Notes: a model not told the origin generated them from the sequence alone. Counted from the stretch's first letter, positions 1 through 7,962 are shown. The stretch is DNA of 18,918 nucleotides from Hyphomicrobiales bacterium (GCA_027489835.1 JAIXZF010000037.1:1-18918), one strand, 5' to 3'. A program made the numbers and translations.

Positions 1-3
1 CCG

Positions 4-354
4 ATGAGCATCGAACGCTTTGGCGTCGGCCCCCGCATGAGCATGGCGGTCGCCCATGGCTCCACCGTCTATCTGGCCGGCCATGTCGCCAGCAATCCCA
101 AGGGCACCTCCGTGACCGAGCAGACCCGGGACATCCTGGCCCAGATCGAGGCGCGCCTGAAGGAAGCCGGCAGCGACAAGTCGAAGCTGCTCTCCGCCAG
201 CATCTGGCTGACCGACATGTCGACCTTCGCCGAGATGAACGCCGTGTGGGATGGCTGGGTCGTCGCCGGCAACACGCCGGCCCGCGCGACCGTCAAGGCC
301 GACCTCGCGACGCCGGACTACAAGGTCGAGATCGCGGTCATCGCAGCCCGCTGA
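4..354 (+). CDS. Rid (YjgF/YER057c/UK114) family protein
   Basis: The 116-residue protein has the usual length and fold signature of a small Rid-family protein. Members of the RidA branch hydrolyse reactive enamine/imine intermediates released by PLP enzymes; other branches are less well defined. The C-terminal signature is visible: TPARATV (residues 91-97) contains Arg94, which aligns with the carboxylate-binding arginine of RidA, and YKVEI (106-110) contains the conserved acidic residue near the active site. The MSIERFGVGPRMS start resembles a short-form subgroup common in Alphaproteobacteria, and the protein looks complete. Only three bases precede the ATG, so the ribosome binding site cannot be judged. 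It is convergent with truB. Family assignment is firm; substrate and subgroup are not, so no symbol is given. Confidence 0.88.
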   Translation: MSIERFGVGPRMSMAVAHGSTVYLAGHVASNPKGTSVTEQTRDILAQIEARLKEAGSDKSKLLSASIWLTDMSTFAEMNAVWDGWVVAGNTPARATVKADLATPDYKVEIAVIAAR

Positions 355-364
355 CCGGGCCGGG

Positions 365-390
365 CGGGCGGGGCGTCTGCGCGCCGCCCG
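365..390. terminator. GC-rich hairpin between convergent genes, possible terminator
   Basis: Two 11-base arms (365-375 and 380-390) pair with one G-G mismatch around a TCTG loop. The hairpin lies between the Rid-gene stop (354) and the truB stop (393), where both genes would need to end transcription. Neither strand has a T-tract after the stem, so it is not a canonical intrinsic terminator; it may instead protect 3' ends or assist Rho-dependent termination. Confidence 0.4.
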
Positions 391-392
391 TC

Positions 393-1349
393 TCAAGCCA
401 GATGGAAGACCCGGCGCGGGTGCAGCTCGCCATGGACGATCTCGCCCACGGCCACCAGCGCGCCCTGGCTGAACACGGCGACAGCCGGAGCCTCGATGGG
501 CGCGTCGGCGCCGCGCAGCAGGCAGGACTGGCCGCGCGCCAGCCGGCCGGCATCGGAGCGGCTGACCTGCACGGCCGGCAGCTCCCCGAGCGCCTGCGCC
601 ACGGGCGTGAGCAGGGGCAGCACCTCGCCGCCCGATCTGCGGGCCTGGTCGAGATCCTCGAGCGTCGTCGCGTCGGCCTCGGTGAACGGTCCGACGCGCG
701 TGCGCCTCAGCGCCGTGACATGGCCGTAGCAGCCGAGCATCCGGCCGAAATCCCGCGCCAGCGCCCTGACATAGGTGCCCTTGCCGCATTCGGCCTCGAA
801 GGTCGAGCTGTCGCCGTCATGCGCCGTCAGCCGCAGCGCGTCGATCTCGACCGGCCGCGCCTGCAGCGTCACCTCCTCGCCGTCGCGGGCGAGGTCGTAG
901 GCGCGCTCGCCATCGATCTTGATGGCTGAGAATTTCGGCGGCACTTGCATCACGGTCCCGGTGAAGCCCGGCAGGATGGCCTCGATCGCCGCGCGGTCCG
1001 GCCGCAGGGCGCTGGTCGCGGTCACCGCGCCCTCCGCATCGTCCGTCGCGGTCTCGACGCCCCAGGTCACCGTGAAGCGGTAGGCCTTGCGCCCGTCCAT
1101 CACGAACGGCACGGTCTTGGTGGCCTCGCCCATGGCGATGGGCAGGAGGCCCGAGGCGAGCGGATCGAGCGTGCCGGCATGGCCGGCCTTCTTGGCGTGG
1201 AAGGCGCGCTTCACCAGCGCGACCGCGTGGGTGGAGGTCTCGCCCACCGGCTTGTCGAGAACCAGCCAGCCATGGACGTCGCGCTTCTTCGGGCGCGGTG
1301 CGGCATCCGCCGCAATCTGGGCAGCCGGCTCGGGCGGCAGCGCGCTCAT
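393..1349 (-). CDS. truB: tRNA pseudouridine(55) synthase TruB
   Basis: TruB converts U55 in the T-loop of tRNAs to pseudouridine and also acts as a tRNA-folding chaperone in the cytoplasm. The protein is 318 residues, normal for the family. The N-terminal core carries GWLVLDKPVG (27-36) and the catalytic motif GHAGTLDPLASG (56-67), with Asp62 as the nucleophile. KGTYVR and the arginine/leucine-rich LRRTRVGPF segment follow, and a PUA-like C-terminal part occupies roughly residues 245-315. The N-terminal 22 residues are an Ala/Pro/Lys-rich extension. Its ATG overlaps the rbfA stop by four bases (ATGA), so translation is probably coupled to rbfA. It is the last gene of the rimP-nusA-infB operon here; the rpsO-pnp genes that commonly follow truB are absent. 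Confidence 0.97.
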   Translation of the reverse strand: MSALPPEPAAQIAADAAPRPKKRDVHGWLVLDKPVGETSTHAVALVKRAFHAKKAGHAGTLDPLASGLLPIAMGEATKTVPFVMDGRKAYRFTVTWGVETATDDAEGAVTATSALRPDRAAIEAILPGFTGTVMQVPPKFSAIKIDGERAYDLARDGEEVTLQARPVEIDALRLTAHDGDSSTFEAECGKGTYVRALARDFGRMLGCYGHVTALRRTRVGPFTEADATTLEDLDQARRSGGEVLPLLTPVAQALGELPAVQVSRSDAGRLARGQSCLLRGADAPIEAPAVAVFSQGALVAVGEIVHGELHPRRVFHLA

Positions 1350-1777
1350 GGCTCGTCCGCCTCGTCCCGCGCGGGCAGGCTCGGCCTGACGAGATCGCGG
1401 CGCACCTTGTCGGAGTGCAGCAGCCGGTCGATGCGCAGCGCTTCCTCGAAGGTCTCGTCGCGGCGGAACCTGAGCTCGGGCGCGAATTTTAAATTGACGC
1501 GATGGGCGATCTCGCCGCGCAGGAAGCGCTTGTGGCTTTCGAGCGCCTTGATGACGGCCGCCTCATCCTTGCCGCCCAACGGCATGACATGGCAGGTCGC
1601 GAGCTTGAGGTCGGGCGAGAGCCTGACCTGGGTGACGGTGATGACATGGCCCGCCAGTACGTCGTCATGGATCTCGCCGCGCGAGAGCATGGCCGCGAGT
1701 TCGTGGCGGATGAGTTCGCCGACGCGCAGCTGGCGCTGGCTCGGGCCTTTGGGCGTCTTGTCGCGGGTTCTGGCCAT
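1346..1777 (-). CDS. rbfA: 30S ribosome-binding factor A
   Basis: RbfA is a small KH-fold protein that binds the 30S subunit near helix 1/44 of 16S rRNA and is needed for late 30S maturation and cold adaptation. The 143-residue sequence shows family landmarks: SQRQLRVGELIRHELA near the N-terminus, the VTQVRLSPDLKLATCHVMPL strand region, and NLKFAPELRFRRDETFEEALRIDRLL in the second half, where the helix-kink-helix and conserved FRRD stretch lie. The C-terminal 20 residues are charged and probably disordered. The gene is 96 bases downstream of infB and overlaps truB by four bases. The ATG at 1777 gives a standard N-terminus; the ribosome binding site (GGAAACC) is weak. Confidence 0.96.
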   Translation of the reverse strand: MARTRDKTPKGPSQRQLRVGELIRHELAAMLSRGEIHDDVLAGHVITVTQVRLSPDLKLATCHVMPLGGKDEAAVIKALESHKRFLRGEIAHRVNLKFAPELRFRRDETFEEALRIDRLLHSDKVRRDLVRPSLPARDEADEP

Positions 1778-1819
1778 GATGCGGTTTCCGGGATCGGACC
1801 GGAATTGTGTGGAAGGGAC

Positions 1820-1851
1820 GAACGCCGGCGGGACGAGCCCGGCCGGCGTTC
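1820..1851 (-). other. Strong intercistronic hairpin between infB and rbfA
   Basis: Perfect 10-base inverted arms (GAACGCCGGC at 1820-1829, GCCGGCGTTC at 1842-1851) enclose a 12-base loop that can add three more G-C pairs with one bulged base. On the transcribed minus strand there is no T-run after the stem, so an efficient intrinsic terminator is unlikely. An RNA-processing or stability element in the only sizeable spacer of the infB-rbfA-truB part of the operon is plausible. The structure is seen in the sequence; the role is inference. Confidence 0.55.
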
Positions 1852-1873
1852 CATTCTCCGCGGCGTTGCGGGA

Positions 1874-4800
1874 TCAGAGCGTGCGCTTGATCTCCTCGAC
1901 CCGGTAGCACTCGACCACGTCGCCGGCGCGGATGTCCTGGTAGTTCTCGAAGGACATGCCGCATTCCTGGCCGGCCTGGACCTCCTTCACGTCGTCCTTG
2001 AAGCGCTTGAGCGTCGCAAGCTTGCCTTCGTGGACGACCGTGCTGTCGCGGATCAGGCGGACATGCTGGCCGCGCTCGATGGTGCCTTCGCTGACGCGGC
2101 AGCCGGCGATCTTGCCGACCTTCGTGATGTTGAAGATCTCGAGCATGGTCGCGGTGCCGAGCATGGTCTCGCGCAGGGTGGGCGCGAGCAGGCCCGACAT
2201 GGCCGCCTTCACGTCATCCACGAGGTCGTAGATGATGTTGTAGTAGCGGATCTCGACGCCGGCGCGCTCGGCAGCCTCGCGCGCTTCCTTGTTGGCGCGC
2301 ACGTTGAAGCCGATGAGCACCGCGCCGCTCGCCTGGGCGAGCGTCACGTCCGACTCGTTGATGCCGCCGACGCCCGAGAGGAGCACGCGGGCGCGCACCT
2401 CGTCGGTGCCGAGCTTGTCGAGAGCGCCGACGATGGCCTCGACCGAGCCCTGCACGTCGCCCTTGACCAGGAGCGGGAACTCCTTGCGCCCGGCGCTGGC
2501 CTTGAGGTCGCGCATCATGTCCACCAGCGAGCGGCCGGCGCCCGACGTGCCGCGGGCCGCGGCGATGTCGCGCTTCTGGCGCAGGCGGTAATCGGTGATC
2601 TCGCGGGCCCTCGCCTCGGACTCGACGACCGCCACGCGGTCGCCGGCTTCCGGCGTGCCGTTGAAGCCGAGCACCTCGACGGGCTGGGAGGGCGGAGCCT
2701 CCTTCATGGTCGCGCCCGTGTCGCCGATCAGGGCGCGCACGCGGCCCCATTCGGAGCCGGCGACGATGATGTCGCCGGTGCGCAGCGTGCCGCGCTGGAC
2801 GAGGACGGTGGCGACCGGGCCGCGGCCGCGATCGAGCTTGGCCTCGATGACCGTGCCTTCGGCGGGGCGATCGGGGTTGGCCGTCAGGTCCAGCAACTCG
2901 GCCTGAAGCGAGATCGCCTCGAGCAGCTTGTCGAGGTTGAGCCGCGTCTTGGCCGACAGCTCGATCTCGAGCACGTCGCCGCCCAGGCTCTCGACCTGGA
3001 CGCCATGCTGGATGAGGTCCGTCTTGACGCGGTCGGGCCGGGCATCGGGCAGGTCGATCTTGTTGATCGCCACGATGAGCGGCACCTTGGCCGCCTTGGC
3101 GTGGTTGATGGCCTCGATCGTCTGCGGCATCACCGAGTCGTTCGCCGCCACGACCAGCACCACGATGTCCGTCACCCTGGCGCCGCGGGCGCGCATCGCC
3201 GTGAAGGCGGCGTGGCCGGGCGTGTCGATGAAGGTCACCCGGCCGCCGGTGGGCGTCGAGACCTGATAGGCGCCGATATGCTGCGTGATGCCGCCGGCCT
3301 CGCCGGAGACGACGTTGGTCTGGCGGATGGCGTCGAGCAGCGAGGTCTTGCCGTGGTCGACATGGCCCATGATGGTGACCACGGGCGGACGGGGCAGCAG
3401 AACCTCGTCCTCGTTGGTCTGGCCGAACAGGCCTTCCTCGACGTCGGCCTCCGACACGCGCTTGACGGTGTGGCCCATGTCCTCGGCGATGAGCTGGGCC
3501 GAATCCGCATCGATCACGTCGGTGATCTTGAGCATCTGGCCCTGCTTCATCAGCAGGCGGATCACGTCCACGGCCCGCTCCGACATGCGGTTGGCGAGCT
3601 CCTGGATGGTGATCGTCTCGGGGACGACGACCTCGCGGGACAGCTTCTCCTTCGGCTCGCTCGAGCCGCGATGGCCGCTCATGCGCTGCACGCGGCGGCG
3701 GAAGGCGGCGACCGAGCGGATGCGCTCGGCATCGGCCTCGAGCGCGTTGGTCAGGGTCAGGCGGCCGCGGCTCTTGTTGTCGCCGGCCTTGGGGACGCGA
3801 ACCTCGGGGCTGCCGGGCTTGGCGGCGCCGCCGAGCCTGCGGCGGTCGTCATCGTCGCCGCGCGGACGGCCGGCGCCCGGAGGGGCGCGGCGCGGCGCGC
3901 TGAGGTCGACGGGAGGCGTGTCGTTGCCGGGGCGCAGCATGCGCGCGCCCGCGCCGGCTCCGAAGCCGCCGCCCGGAGGCCTGGCGCTGCGGAACCCGCC
4001 TTCGGGACGCGGAGCCCCGCCATCGGGACGGGTGCCGCGGTAGCCGCCGCCTTCGGGGCGGGGGCCAGCACCCTCGGGACGCGGCCGGAAGCCGCCCTCG
4101 GGACGAGGCCCATCGGTGCGGGGGCGGAAGCCGCCCTCGGGGCGCGGACCATCCGGGCGCGGGCCACGGAAGCCGCCCTCGGGACGCGGGCCTTCGGGAC
4201 GGGGTCCACGGAAGCCGGATTCGGGGCGCGCCATGTCGGGACGCGCGGCCATGCGCTCGCCTTCGGGGCGGGCGGGACGGTCTTCGCGCGGGGCGCGGGG
4301 AATGTCGATGCGCGGCGGGCGGCCATCCATGCGGAAAGGCCTGCCATCATTGCGCGGCGCGACGCCTGCGCCCGCGGGGCGCATGTCATGCTGCGGGGCG
4401 CGCGGCGGGGGCATCTCCTCGCCAAGGCGGCGGGCGGCCTCCTCGCGGCCACGGCGGCGGAATTCGTCGTCGGCGCGGCGGCGGTCCTCCTCCTCGCGCT
4501 GGCGCGTGGCGGCGGCCTCGCGTTCGGTGCGCTCGCGCTCCTCACGCTGGGCCTTGGCGCGGGCCTCTTCCTCAGCGCGGCGGCGCTCCTCGTTCTCGCG
4601 GCCGCGGGAATCGGCAAGGGCGCGGGAGCGGGCGTCCTGCTCGTCGGCGGACAGGGTGCGCAGGACCATGCCGGCGCCTGCCGGCTTGGGTGCGGCCGGA
4701 GCCGCCGGAGCGGGAGCCGCAACGGGAGGCGGCGGGGCGACCGGCCGCGGTGGCGGCGCGGGCTGATGCGCGGCCTCGCCAGGCCCGCCGATTCGGCGCT

Positions 4801-4942
4801 TGACCTCGACCACCACCTGCTTCGAGCGGCCGTGCGAGAAGCTCTGCTTCACCGTGTTGTGCTCGACCGGACGCTTCAGCGTCAGGGTCTTCGGCGGCGT
4901 CACGGTCAAGGTCTTGTCGCCGGGATTCTTGGGATCGGTCAT
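1874..4942 (-). CDS. infB: Translation initiation factor IF-2
   Basis: IF2 is the GTPase that places fMet-tRNA on the 30S subunit and promotes 50S joining. The protein is 1022 residues, long for the family because of the N-terminal half. Residues 18-51 match the IF2-associated start region (KTLTLKRPVEHNTVKQSFS). Residues 60-90 are Pro/Ala-rich, 100-172 a highly charged Arg/Glu helix-like segment, and 222-330 an Arg/Pro/Gly-rich repeat tract. The conserved IF2_N domain is near 437-490. The G domain has G1 GHVDHGKTS (526-534), G3 DTPGH (573-577), G4 NKID (627-630) and G5 SAK (663-665); the initiator-tRNA binding C2 domain closes the protein. The ATG overlaps the preceding stop as ATGA. Internal starts producing shorter IF2 isoforms, as in E. 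coli, are possible but not evident. Confidence 0.98.
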   Translation of the reverse strand: MTDPKNPGDKTLTVTPPKTLTLKRPVEHNTVKQSFSHGRSKQVVVEVKRRIGGPGEAAHQPAPPPRPVAPPPPVAAPAPAAPAAPKPAGAGMVLRTLSADEQDARSRALADSRGRENEERRRAEEEARAKAQREERERTEREAAATRQREEEDRRRADDEFRRRGREEAARRLGEEMPPPRAPQHDMRPAGAGVAPRNDGRPFRMDGRPPRIDIPRAPREDRPARPEGERMAARPDMARPESGFRGPRPEGPRPEGGFRGPRPDGPRPEGGFRPRTDGPRPEGGFRPRPEGAGPRPEGGGYRGTRPDGGAPRPEGGFRSARPPGGGFGAGAGARMLRPGNDTPPVDLSAPRRAPPGAGRPRGDDDDRRRLGGAAKPGSPEVRVPKAGDNKSRGRLTLTNALEADAERIRSVAAFRRRVQRMSGHRGSSEPKEKLSREVVVPETITIQELANRMSERAVDVIRLLMKQGQMLKITDVIDADSAQLIAEDMGHTVKRVSEADVEEGLFGQTNEDEVLLPRPPVVTIMGHVDHGKTSLLDAIRQTNVVSGEAGGITQHIGAYQVSTPTGGRVTFIDTPGHAAFTAMRARGARVTDIVVLVVAANDSVMPQTIEAINHAKAAKVPLIVAINKIDLPDARPDRVKTDLIQHGVQVESLGGDVLEIELSAKTRLNLDKLLEAISLQAELLDLTANPDRPAEGTVIEAKLDRGRGPVATVLVQRGTLRTGDIIVAGSEWGRVRALIGDTGATMKEAPPSQPVEVLGFNGTPEAGDRVAVVESEARAREITDYRLRQKRDIAAARGTSGAGRSLVDMMRDLKASAGRKEFPLLVKGDVQGSVEAIVGALDKLGTDEVRARVLLSGVGGINESDVTLAQASGAVLIGFNVRANKEAREAAERAGVEIRYYNIIYDLVDDVKAAMSGLLAPTLRETMLGTATMLEIFNITKVGKIAGCRVSEGTIERGQHVRLIRDSTVVHEGKLATLKRFKDDVKEVQAGQECGMSFENYQDIRAGDVVECYRVEEIKRTL
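3989..4228 (-). repeat. In-frame RPEGGFR-type repeats in the IF2 N-terminus
   Basis: Six degenerate copies of R-P-E-(G/S)-G-(G)-(F/Y)-R start at IF2 residues 239, 253, 267, 280, 295 and 312, 13 to 17 residues apart and joined by GPRPDG-like linkers. At DNA level the 17-base core CGGAAGCCGCCCTCGGG recurs on the plus strand at 4086, 4125 and 4167, with a variant at 4209. Spacings of 39, 42 and 42 bases keep the reading frame. The pattern suggests expansion by unequal recombination or slippage in a disordered linker. Confidence 0.85.
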
Positions 4943-5643
4943 TCCGATGTTGGTCCTGCTTTTACATCTTGTGGCTCGCTTGCGCTCGCGGTCAAATCGG
5001 CTTCAGGCAGCGGTCTTGTCCGAAAATGCACGAGTCGACGCCAGCGATCGAGGAAAGCCCCAGCCGCCGCGCCATCTTTTATGGCAGCATGTATCACAAG
5101 CTCGCGGCCCAAGGCCAACGCCAAATCGCCGCCCGCGAAACATTCGGCCAGCGGGATGGCATGGGCCGCCGCGCCATGACGCCGCAAGGCGGCCTGCATG
5201 AGCTTTCGCCGGCCATCCTCCGCTCCGTCGGTCGCCTCGATCCAGGCGGCGGGCGGACGCGGGCCGGTCAACACGGCCTCGACCTTGCCAAAACCGGTCA
5301 CCACGAGGCCGGCCTTGTTAGCCATAGATAGGGATTGCAGGGCGTCCCGCGCAAGGAGGGCGTCAACCTCGTCGGCGAGGTCGGCCGGCACCGCGACCGG
5401 AGCCTTGAGCGACCGGGCGAAGGCCTTCGTCGCAACCGCCTTCTCGACCGCGAGGCGCGACAGCGCCGTCCACACGCCGCGCCCCGGCAGCTTGCGCCGG
5501 ATGTCGGGCACCAGGCGGCCCTCGGGGCCTGCCACGAAGCGGATCAGGTCCTCGGGCGGCAGGGCGAGCCGCGTGGCGACGCAGCGGCGCTCGCTCGCCG
5601 GCCCATCGTCCGCGCCGGCCTTTTCGCCCCGCCCCATCGCCAT
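4939..5643 (-). CDS. YlxR (DUF448) - L7Ae-like fused RNA-binding protein
   Basis: This 234-residue protein lies between nusA and infB, where Firmicutes encode separate YlxR and YlxQ proteins. The N-terminal part (about 18-85) is DUF448/YlxR: RRCVATRLALPPEDLIRFV is followed by PDIRRKLPGRGVW, the typical GRG(V/A)(W/Y) signature. The second part (about 95-195) looks like the L7Ae/YlxQ fold, with SMANKAGLVVTGFGKVEAVL and a later hydrophobic strand before IHAAIKDGAA. The family is thought to bind RNA or nucleoid DNA; its exact role here is not established. I chose the ATG at 5643, 22 bases after the nusA stop. The frame stays open to 5703, but that start would overlap the nusA end and add a Pro/Arg-rich tail not seen in the family. 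The stop overlaps the infB start. Confidence 0.88.
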   Translation of the reverse strand: MAMGRGEKAGADDGPASERRCVATRLALPPEDLIRFVAGPEGRLVPDIRRKLPGRGVWTALSRLAVEKAVATKAFARSLKAPVAVPADLADEVDALLARDALQSLSMANKAGLVVTGFGKVEAVLTGPRPPAAWIEATDGAEDGRRKLMQAALRRHGAAAHAIPLAECFAGGDLALALGRELVIHAAIKDGAAAGAFLDRWRRLVHFRTRPLPEADLTASASEPQDVKAGPTSE

Positions 5644-5665
5644 GCCGCCGCCTGGACCTTGCGGC

Positions 5666-7249
5666 TCAGGCGCCCTCGGCCTCGGTCTCCTCGGCGGGCG
5701 CATCGGCCTCGATCCAGCCGGCCTTGACGCGGGCCGCCATGATCATCGCCTCGGCGTCGTCGCGGGAGAGCGAGAAGCTGTCGAGGAAGCCGGCATGGCG
5801 GGTGGTCTCGCCCTGCCGGCGCTCGGTGTAGCCCACGAGGTCGTCGGTGGCGCAGCCGGCGAGATCCTCGATCGTCTTCACGTCGTTCTCGCCGAGCGCG
5901 ACCATCATCGCGGTGGTCACGCCGTCGATCTCGCGCAGTTCGTCCGCGACGCCGAGCTCGAGGCGCTTCGCATCGAACTCCGCCTCGCGCTCGGCAAGGA
6001 AGCTCAGGGCGCGATTCTGGATCTCGGAGGCGGTGTCCTCGTCGAAGCCCTGGATGCCGGCCAGTTCGGAGAGATCGACATAGGCGACCTCCTCGACGGT
6101 GCGGAAGCCTTCCGAGGCGAGGAGCTGGCCGACCACCTCGTCGACGTTCATGGCGTTCATGAACAGCTCGGTGCGGGCGACGAATTCCTTCTGGCGGCGC
6201 TCGGATTCCTCGGCCTCGGTCAGGATGTCGATGTTCCAGCCGGTGAGCTGGGAGGCGAGGCGCACATTCTGGCCGCGGCGGCCGATGGCGAGCGAGAGCT
6301 GCTCGTCCGGCACCACGACCTCGATCTTGTCGGCTTCCTCATCGAGCACGACCTTGGCGACTTCCGCCGGCTGCAGCGCGTTGACGATGAAGGTCGCGAT
6401 GTCCTGCGACCACGGAATGATGTCGACCTTCTCGCCCTGCAGCTCGCCGACCACCGCCTGGACGCGGCTGCCGCGCATGCCGACGCAGGCGCCGACCGGA
6501 TCGATCGACGAGTCGCGGCTGATCACGGCGATCTTGGCGCGCGAGCCCGGATCGCGGGCCACGGCCTTCACCTCGACGATGCCGTCGTAGATCTCCGGCA
6601 CTTCCTGCCCGAACAGCTTGGCCATGAACTGCGGATGGGTGCGCGACAGGAAGATCTGCGGGCCGCGCTGCTCGCGGCGCACGTCGTAGACATAGGCGCG
6701 GATGCGGTCGCCGACCTTGAAGGTCTCGCGCGGGATCAGCTCGTCGCGGCGCACGATGCCCTCGCCGCGGCCGAGATCGACGAAGACGTTGCCGTATTCG
6801 ACGCGCTTGACCACGCCGTTGATGATGTCGCCGATGCGGTCCTTGTACTCGTCGTACTGATGGTCGCGCTCGGCCTCGCGCACCTTCTGCACGATGACCT
6901 GCTTGGCCGACTGGGCGGCGATGCGGCCGAAATCAAAGGGCGGCAGGGGGTCGGAGATGACGTCGCCCGGCTCGGCGGCGGGATTCTTGCGGCGGGCCTC
7001 GGTGAGCGAGATCTGGGTCGAGTCGTTCTCGACCTGCTCGACCACCTGCAGATGGCGCGACAGGCGCAGCTCACCGGTCTTGGGATGGATCTCGGCGTGC
7101 ACGTCGGTCTCGGCGCCATAGCGCGAGCGCGCGGCCTTGGCGATGGCGTCCTCCATGGCGCCCACCACGATCTGGCGGTCGATGGATTTTTCGCGGGCGA
7201 CCGCATCGGCGATCTGCAACAGCTCAAGGCGGTTGGCGCTGACGACCAT
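5666..7249 (-). CDS. nusA: Transcription termination/antitermination factor NusA
   Basis: NusA binds RNA polymerase and nascent RNA to modulate pausing, intrinsic termination and antitermination. The 527-residue protein has the RNAP-binding N-terminal domain (about 1-130, beginning NRLELLQIADAVAREKSID), an S1 domain (about 138-202), KH1 (GMRGSRVQAV around 258-267) and KH2 (AIGRRGQNVRLASQLTGW, about 321-338). Two C-terminal helical repeats follow (about 355-425 and 430-510), similar to the extra domains of proteobacterial NusA, and then an acidic tail (PAEETEAEGA). The ATG is three bases after the rimP stop, and GAGGAG in the rimP 3' end is a good ribosome binding site about nine bases upstream. 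In enterobacteria NusA acts on its own operon leader; the attenuator-like terminator upstream of rimP would be a natural target (inference). Confidence 0.98.
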   Translation of the reverse strand: MVVSANRLELLQIADAVAREKSIDRQIVVGAMEDAIAKAARSRYGAETDVHAEIHPKTGELRLSRHLQVVEQVENDSTQISLTEARRKNPAAEPGDVISDPLPPFDFGRIAAQSAKQVIVQKVREAERDHQYDEYKDRIGDIINGVVKRVEYGNVFVDLGRGEGIVRRDELIPRETFKVGDRIRAYVYDVRREQRGPQIFLSRTHPQFMAKLFGQEVPEIYDGIVEVKAVARDPGSRAKIAVISRDSSIDPVGACVGMRGSRVQAVVGELQGEKVDIIPWSQDIATFIVNALQPAEVAKVVLDEEADKIEVVVPDEQLSLAIGRRGQNVRLASQLTGWNIDILTEAEESERRQKEFVARTELFMNAMNVDEVVGQLLASEGFRTVEEVAYVDLSELAGIQGFDEDTASEIQNRALSFLAEREAEFDAKRLELGVADELREIDGVTTAMMVALGENDVKTIEDLAGCATDDLVGYTERRQGETTRHAGFLDSFSLSRDDAEAMIMAARVKAGWIEADAPAEETEAEGA

Positions 7250-7252
7250 GGC

Positions 7253-7960
7253 TCAGTTCTCCTCGGGGTCTGACGGAAGGCCGGCGCGATTTGCGCGCGC
7301 CGCGCCGGGTAATCGGTGCTTGGGCCCGGCGGGCTTCAGCTTTTTCGGGTCGGGCGCCGCGCGGCGGCGCTCCACGGCTTCGGGCTCCGGCATGGCGGGC
7401 TCAAGCCCCTCCTTGCCGCGCTTCAGCGATTCCGCGATGAGGGCGTCGGTCAGCACGAGCCTCGCTTCCGACATGTCGCCGATCCGCAGCGCGACCATCG
7501 GGTCCACGCCTTCGGGCGCGTCGGGCAGTTCGATGCTGGCCCGGTCGGCCTCGACGCCGCGCAGGAAGCCGCGGAAGCGCTTGCGGCCGTCGGCGGGCAC
7601 CGCCATCTCGATCCTGACCTCGTGGCCAGCCCAGCGCGCGAAATCGGACGGGCGGACGAGGGGCCGGTCTATGCCGGGGGACGACAATTCGAGATGGTAG
7701 GCCGCCGTGACCGGCTCCTCGAGGTCGAGGCTGGGCGACACCGCGCGGCTCACCGCCTCGCAGTCATCGACGCTCATCGACCCGTCCGGGCGCTCGGCCA
7801 TGATCTGCACCGTGCAGCCGTTGAGCCCGCTGACGCGGACGCGGACGAGCCGGTAGCCGAGCTGCTCGATGACGGGCTCGACCACCGCGGCGACGCGCGC
7901 GGCCACGCCGCCCTCGCGGATGAGCCTCGCGTCGTGTGCGTCGATGGCCGATGCCGCCAT
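7253..7960 (-). CDS. rimP: Ribosome maturation factor RimP
   Basis: RimP binds early to the 30S subunit and is required for assembly of its head (S12 region). The 235-residue form begins at the ATG at 7960. The open frame extends to 8095, but that would place codons through the leader terminator and promoter and give an unlikely Cys/Pro-rich N-terminus, so the shorter start is preferred. The N-terminal domain (about 15-100) contains EQLGYRLVRVRVSG and the conserved YHLELSSPGIDRPL (88-101). The SH3-like C-terminal domain covers about 105-175. Residues 180-235 form a tail rich in Arg, Lys, Pro and Glu that makes this RimP much longer than the roughly 150-residue E. coli protein. It is the first gene of the operon and is followed by nusA after three bases. 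Confidence 0.95.
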   Translation of the reverse strand: MAASAIDAHDARLIREGGVAARVAAVVEPVIEQLGYRLVRVRVSGLNGCTVQIMAERPDGSMSVDDCEAVSRAVSPSLDLEEPVTAAYHLELSSPGIDRPLVRPSDFARWAGHEVRIEMAVPADGRKRFRGFLRGVEADRASIELPDAPEGVDPMVALRIGDMSEARLVLTDALIAESLKRGKEGLEPAMPEPEAVERRRAAPDPKKLKPAGPKHRLPGAARANRAGLPSDPEEN

Positions 7961-7962
7961 GC

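Noticed and set aside
4086..4225. CRISPR-like regular repeats with 39-42 base period
   Set aside because: Spacing is a multiple of three, the repeats are in frame and encode the RPEGGFR units of IF2, and there are no unrelated spacers or cas genes.
1502..5179. Plus-strand open frame of 1225 codons antisense to infB and rbfA
   Set aside because: It is a shadow of the high-GC minus-strand genes: low-complexity Ala/Gly/Arg/Asp-rich translation with no domain, while the opposite strand encodes clear IF2 and RbfA.
5198..7273. Plus-strand open frame of 691 codons antisense to nusA and ylxR
   Set aside because: Same codon-bias artefact; His/Leu/Asp/Val-rich translation without motifs, and NusA is unmistakable on the other strand.
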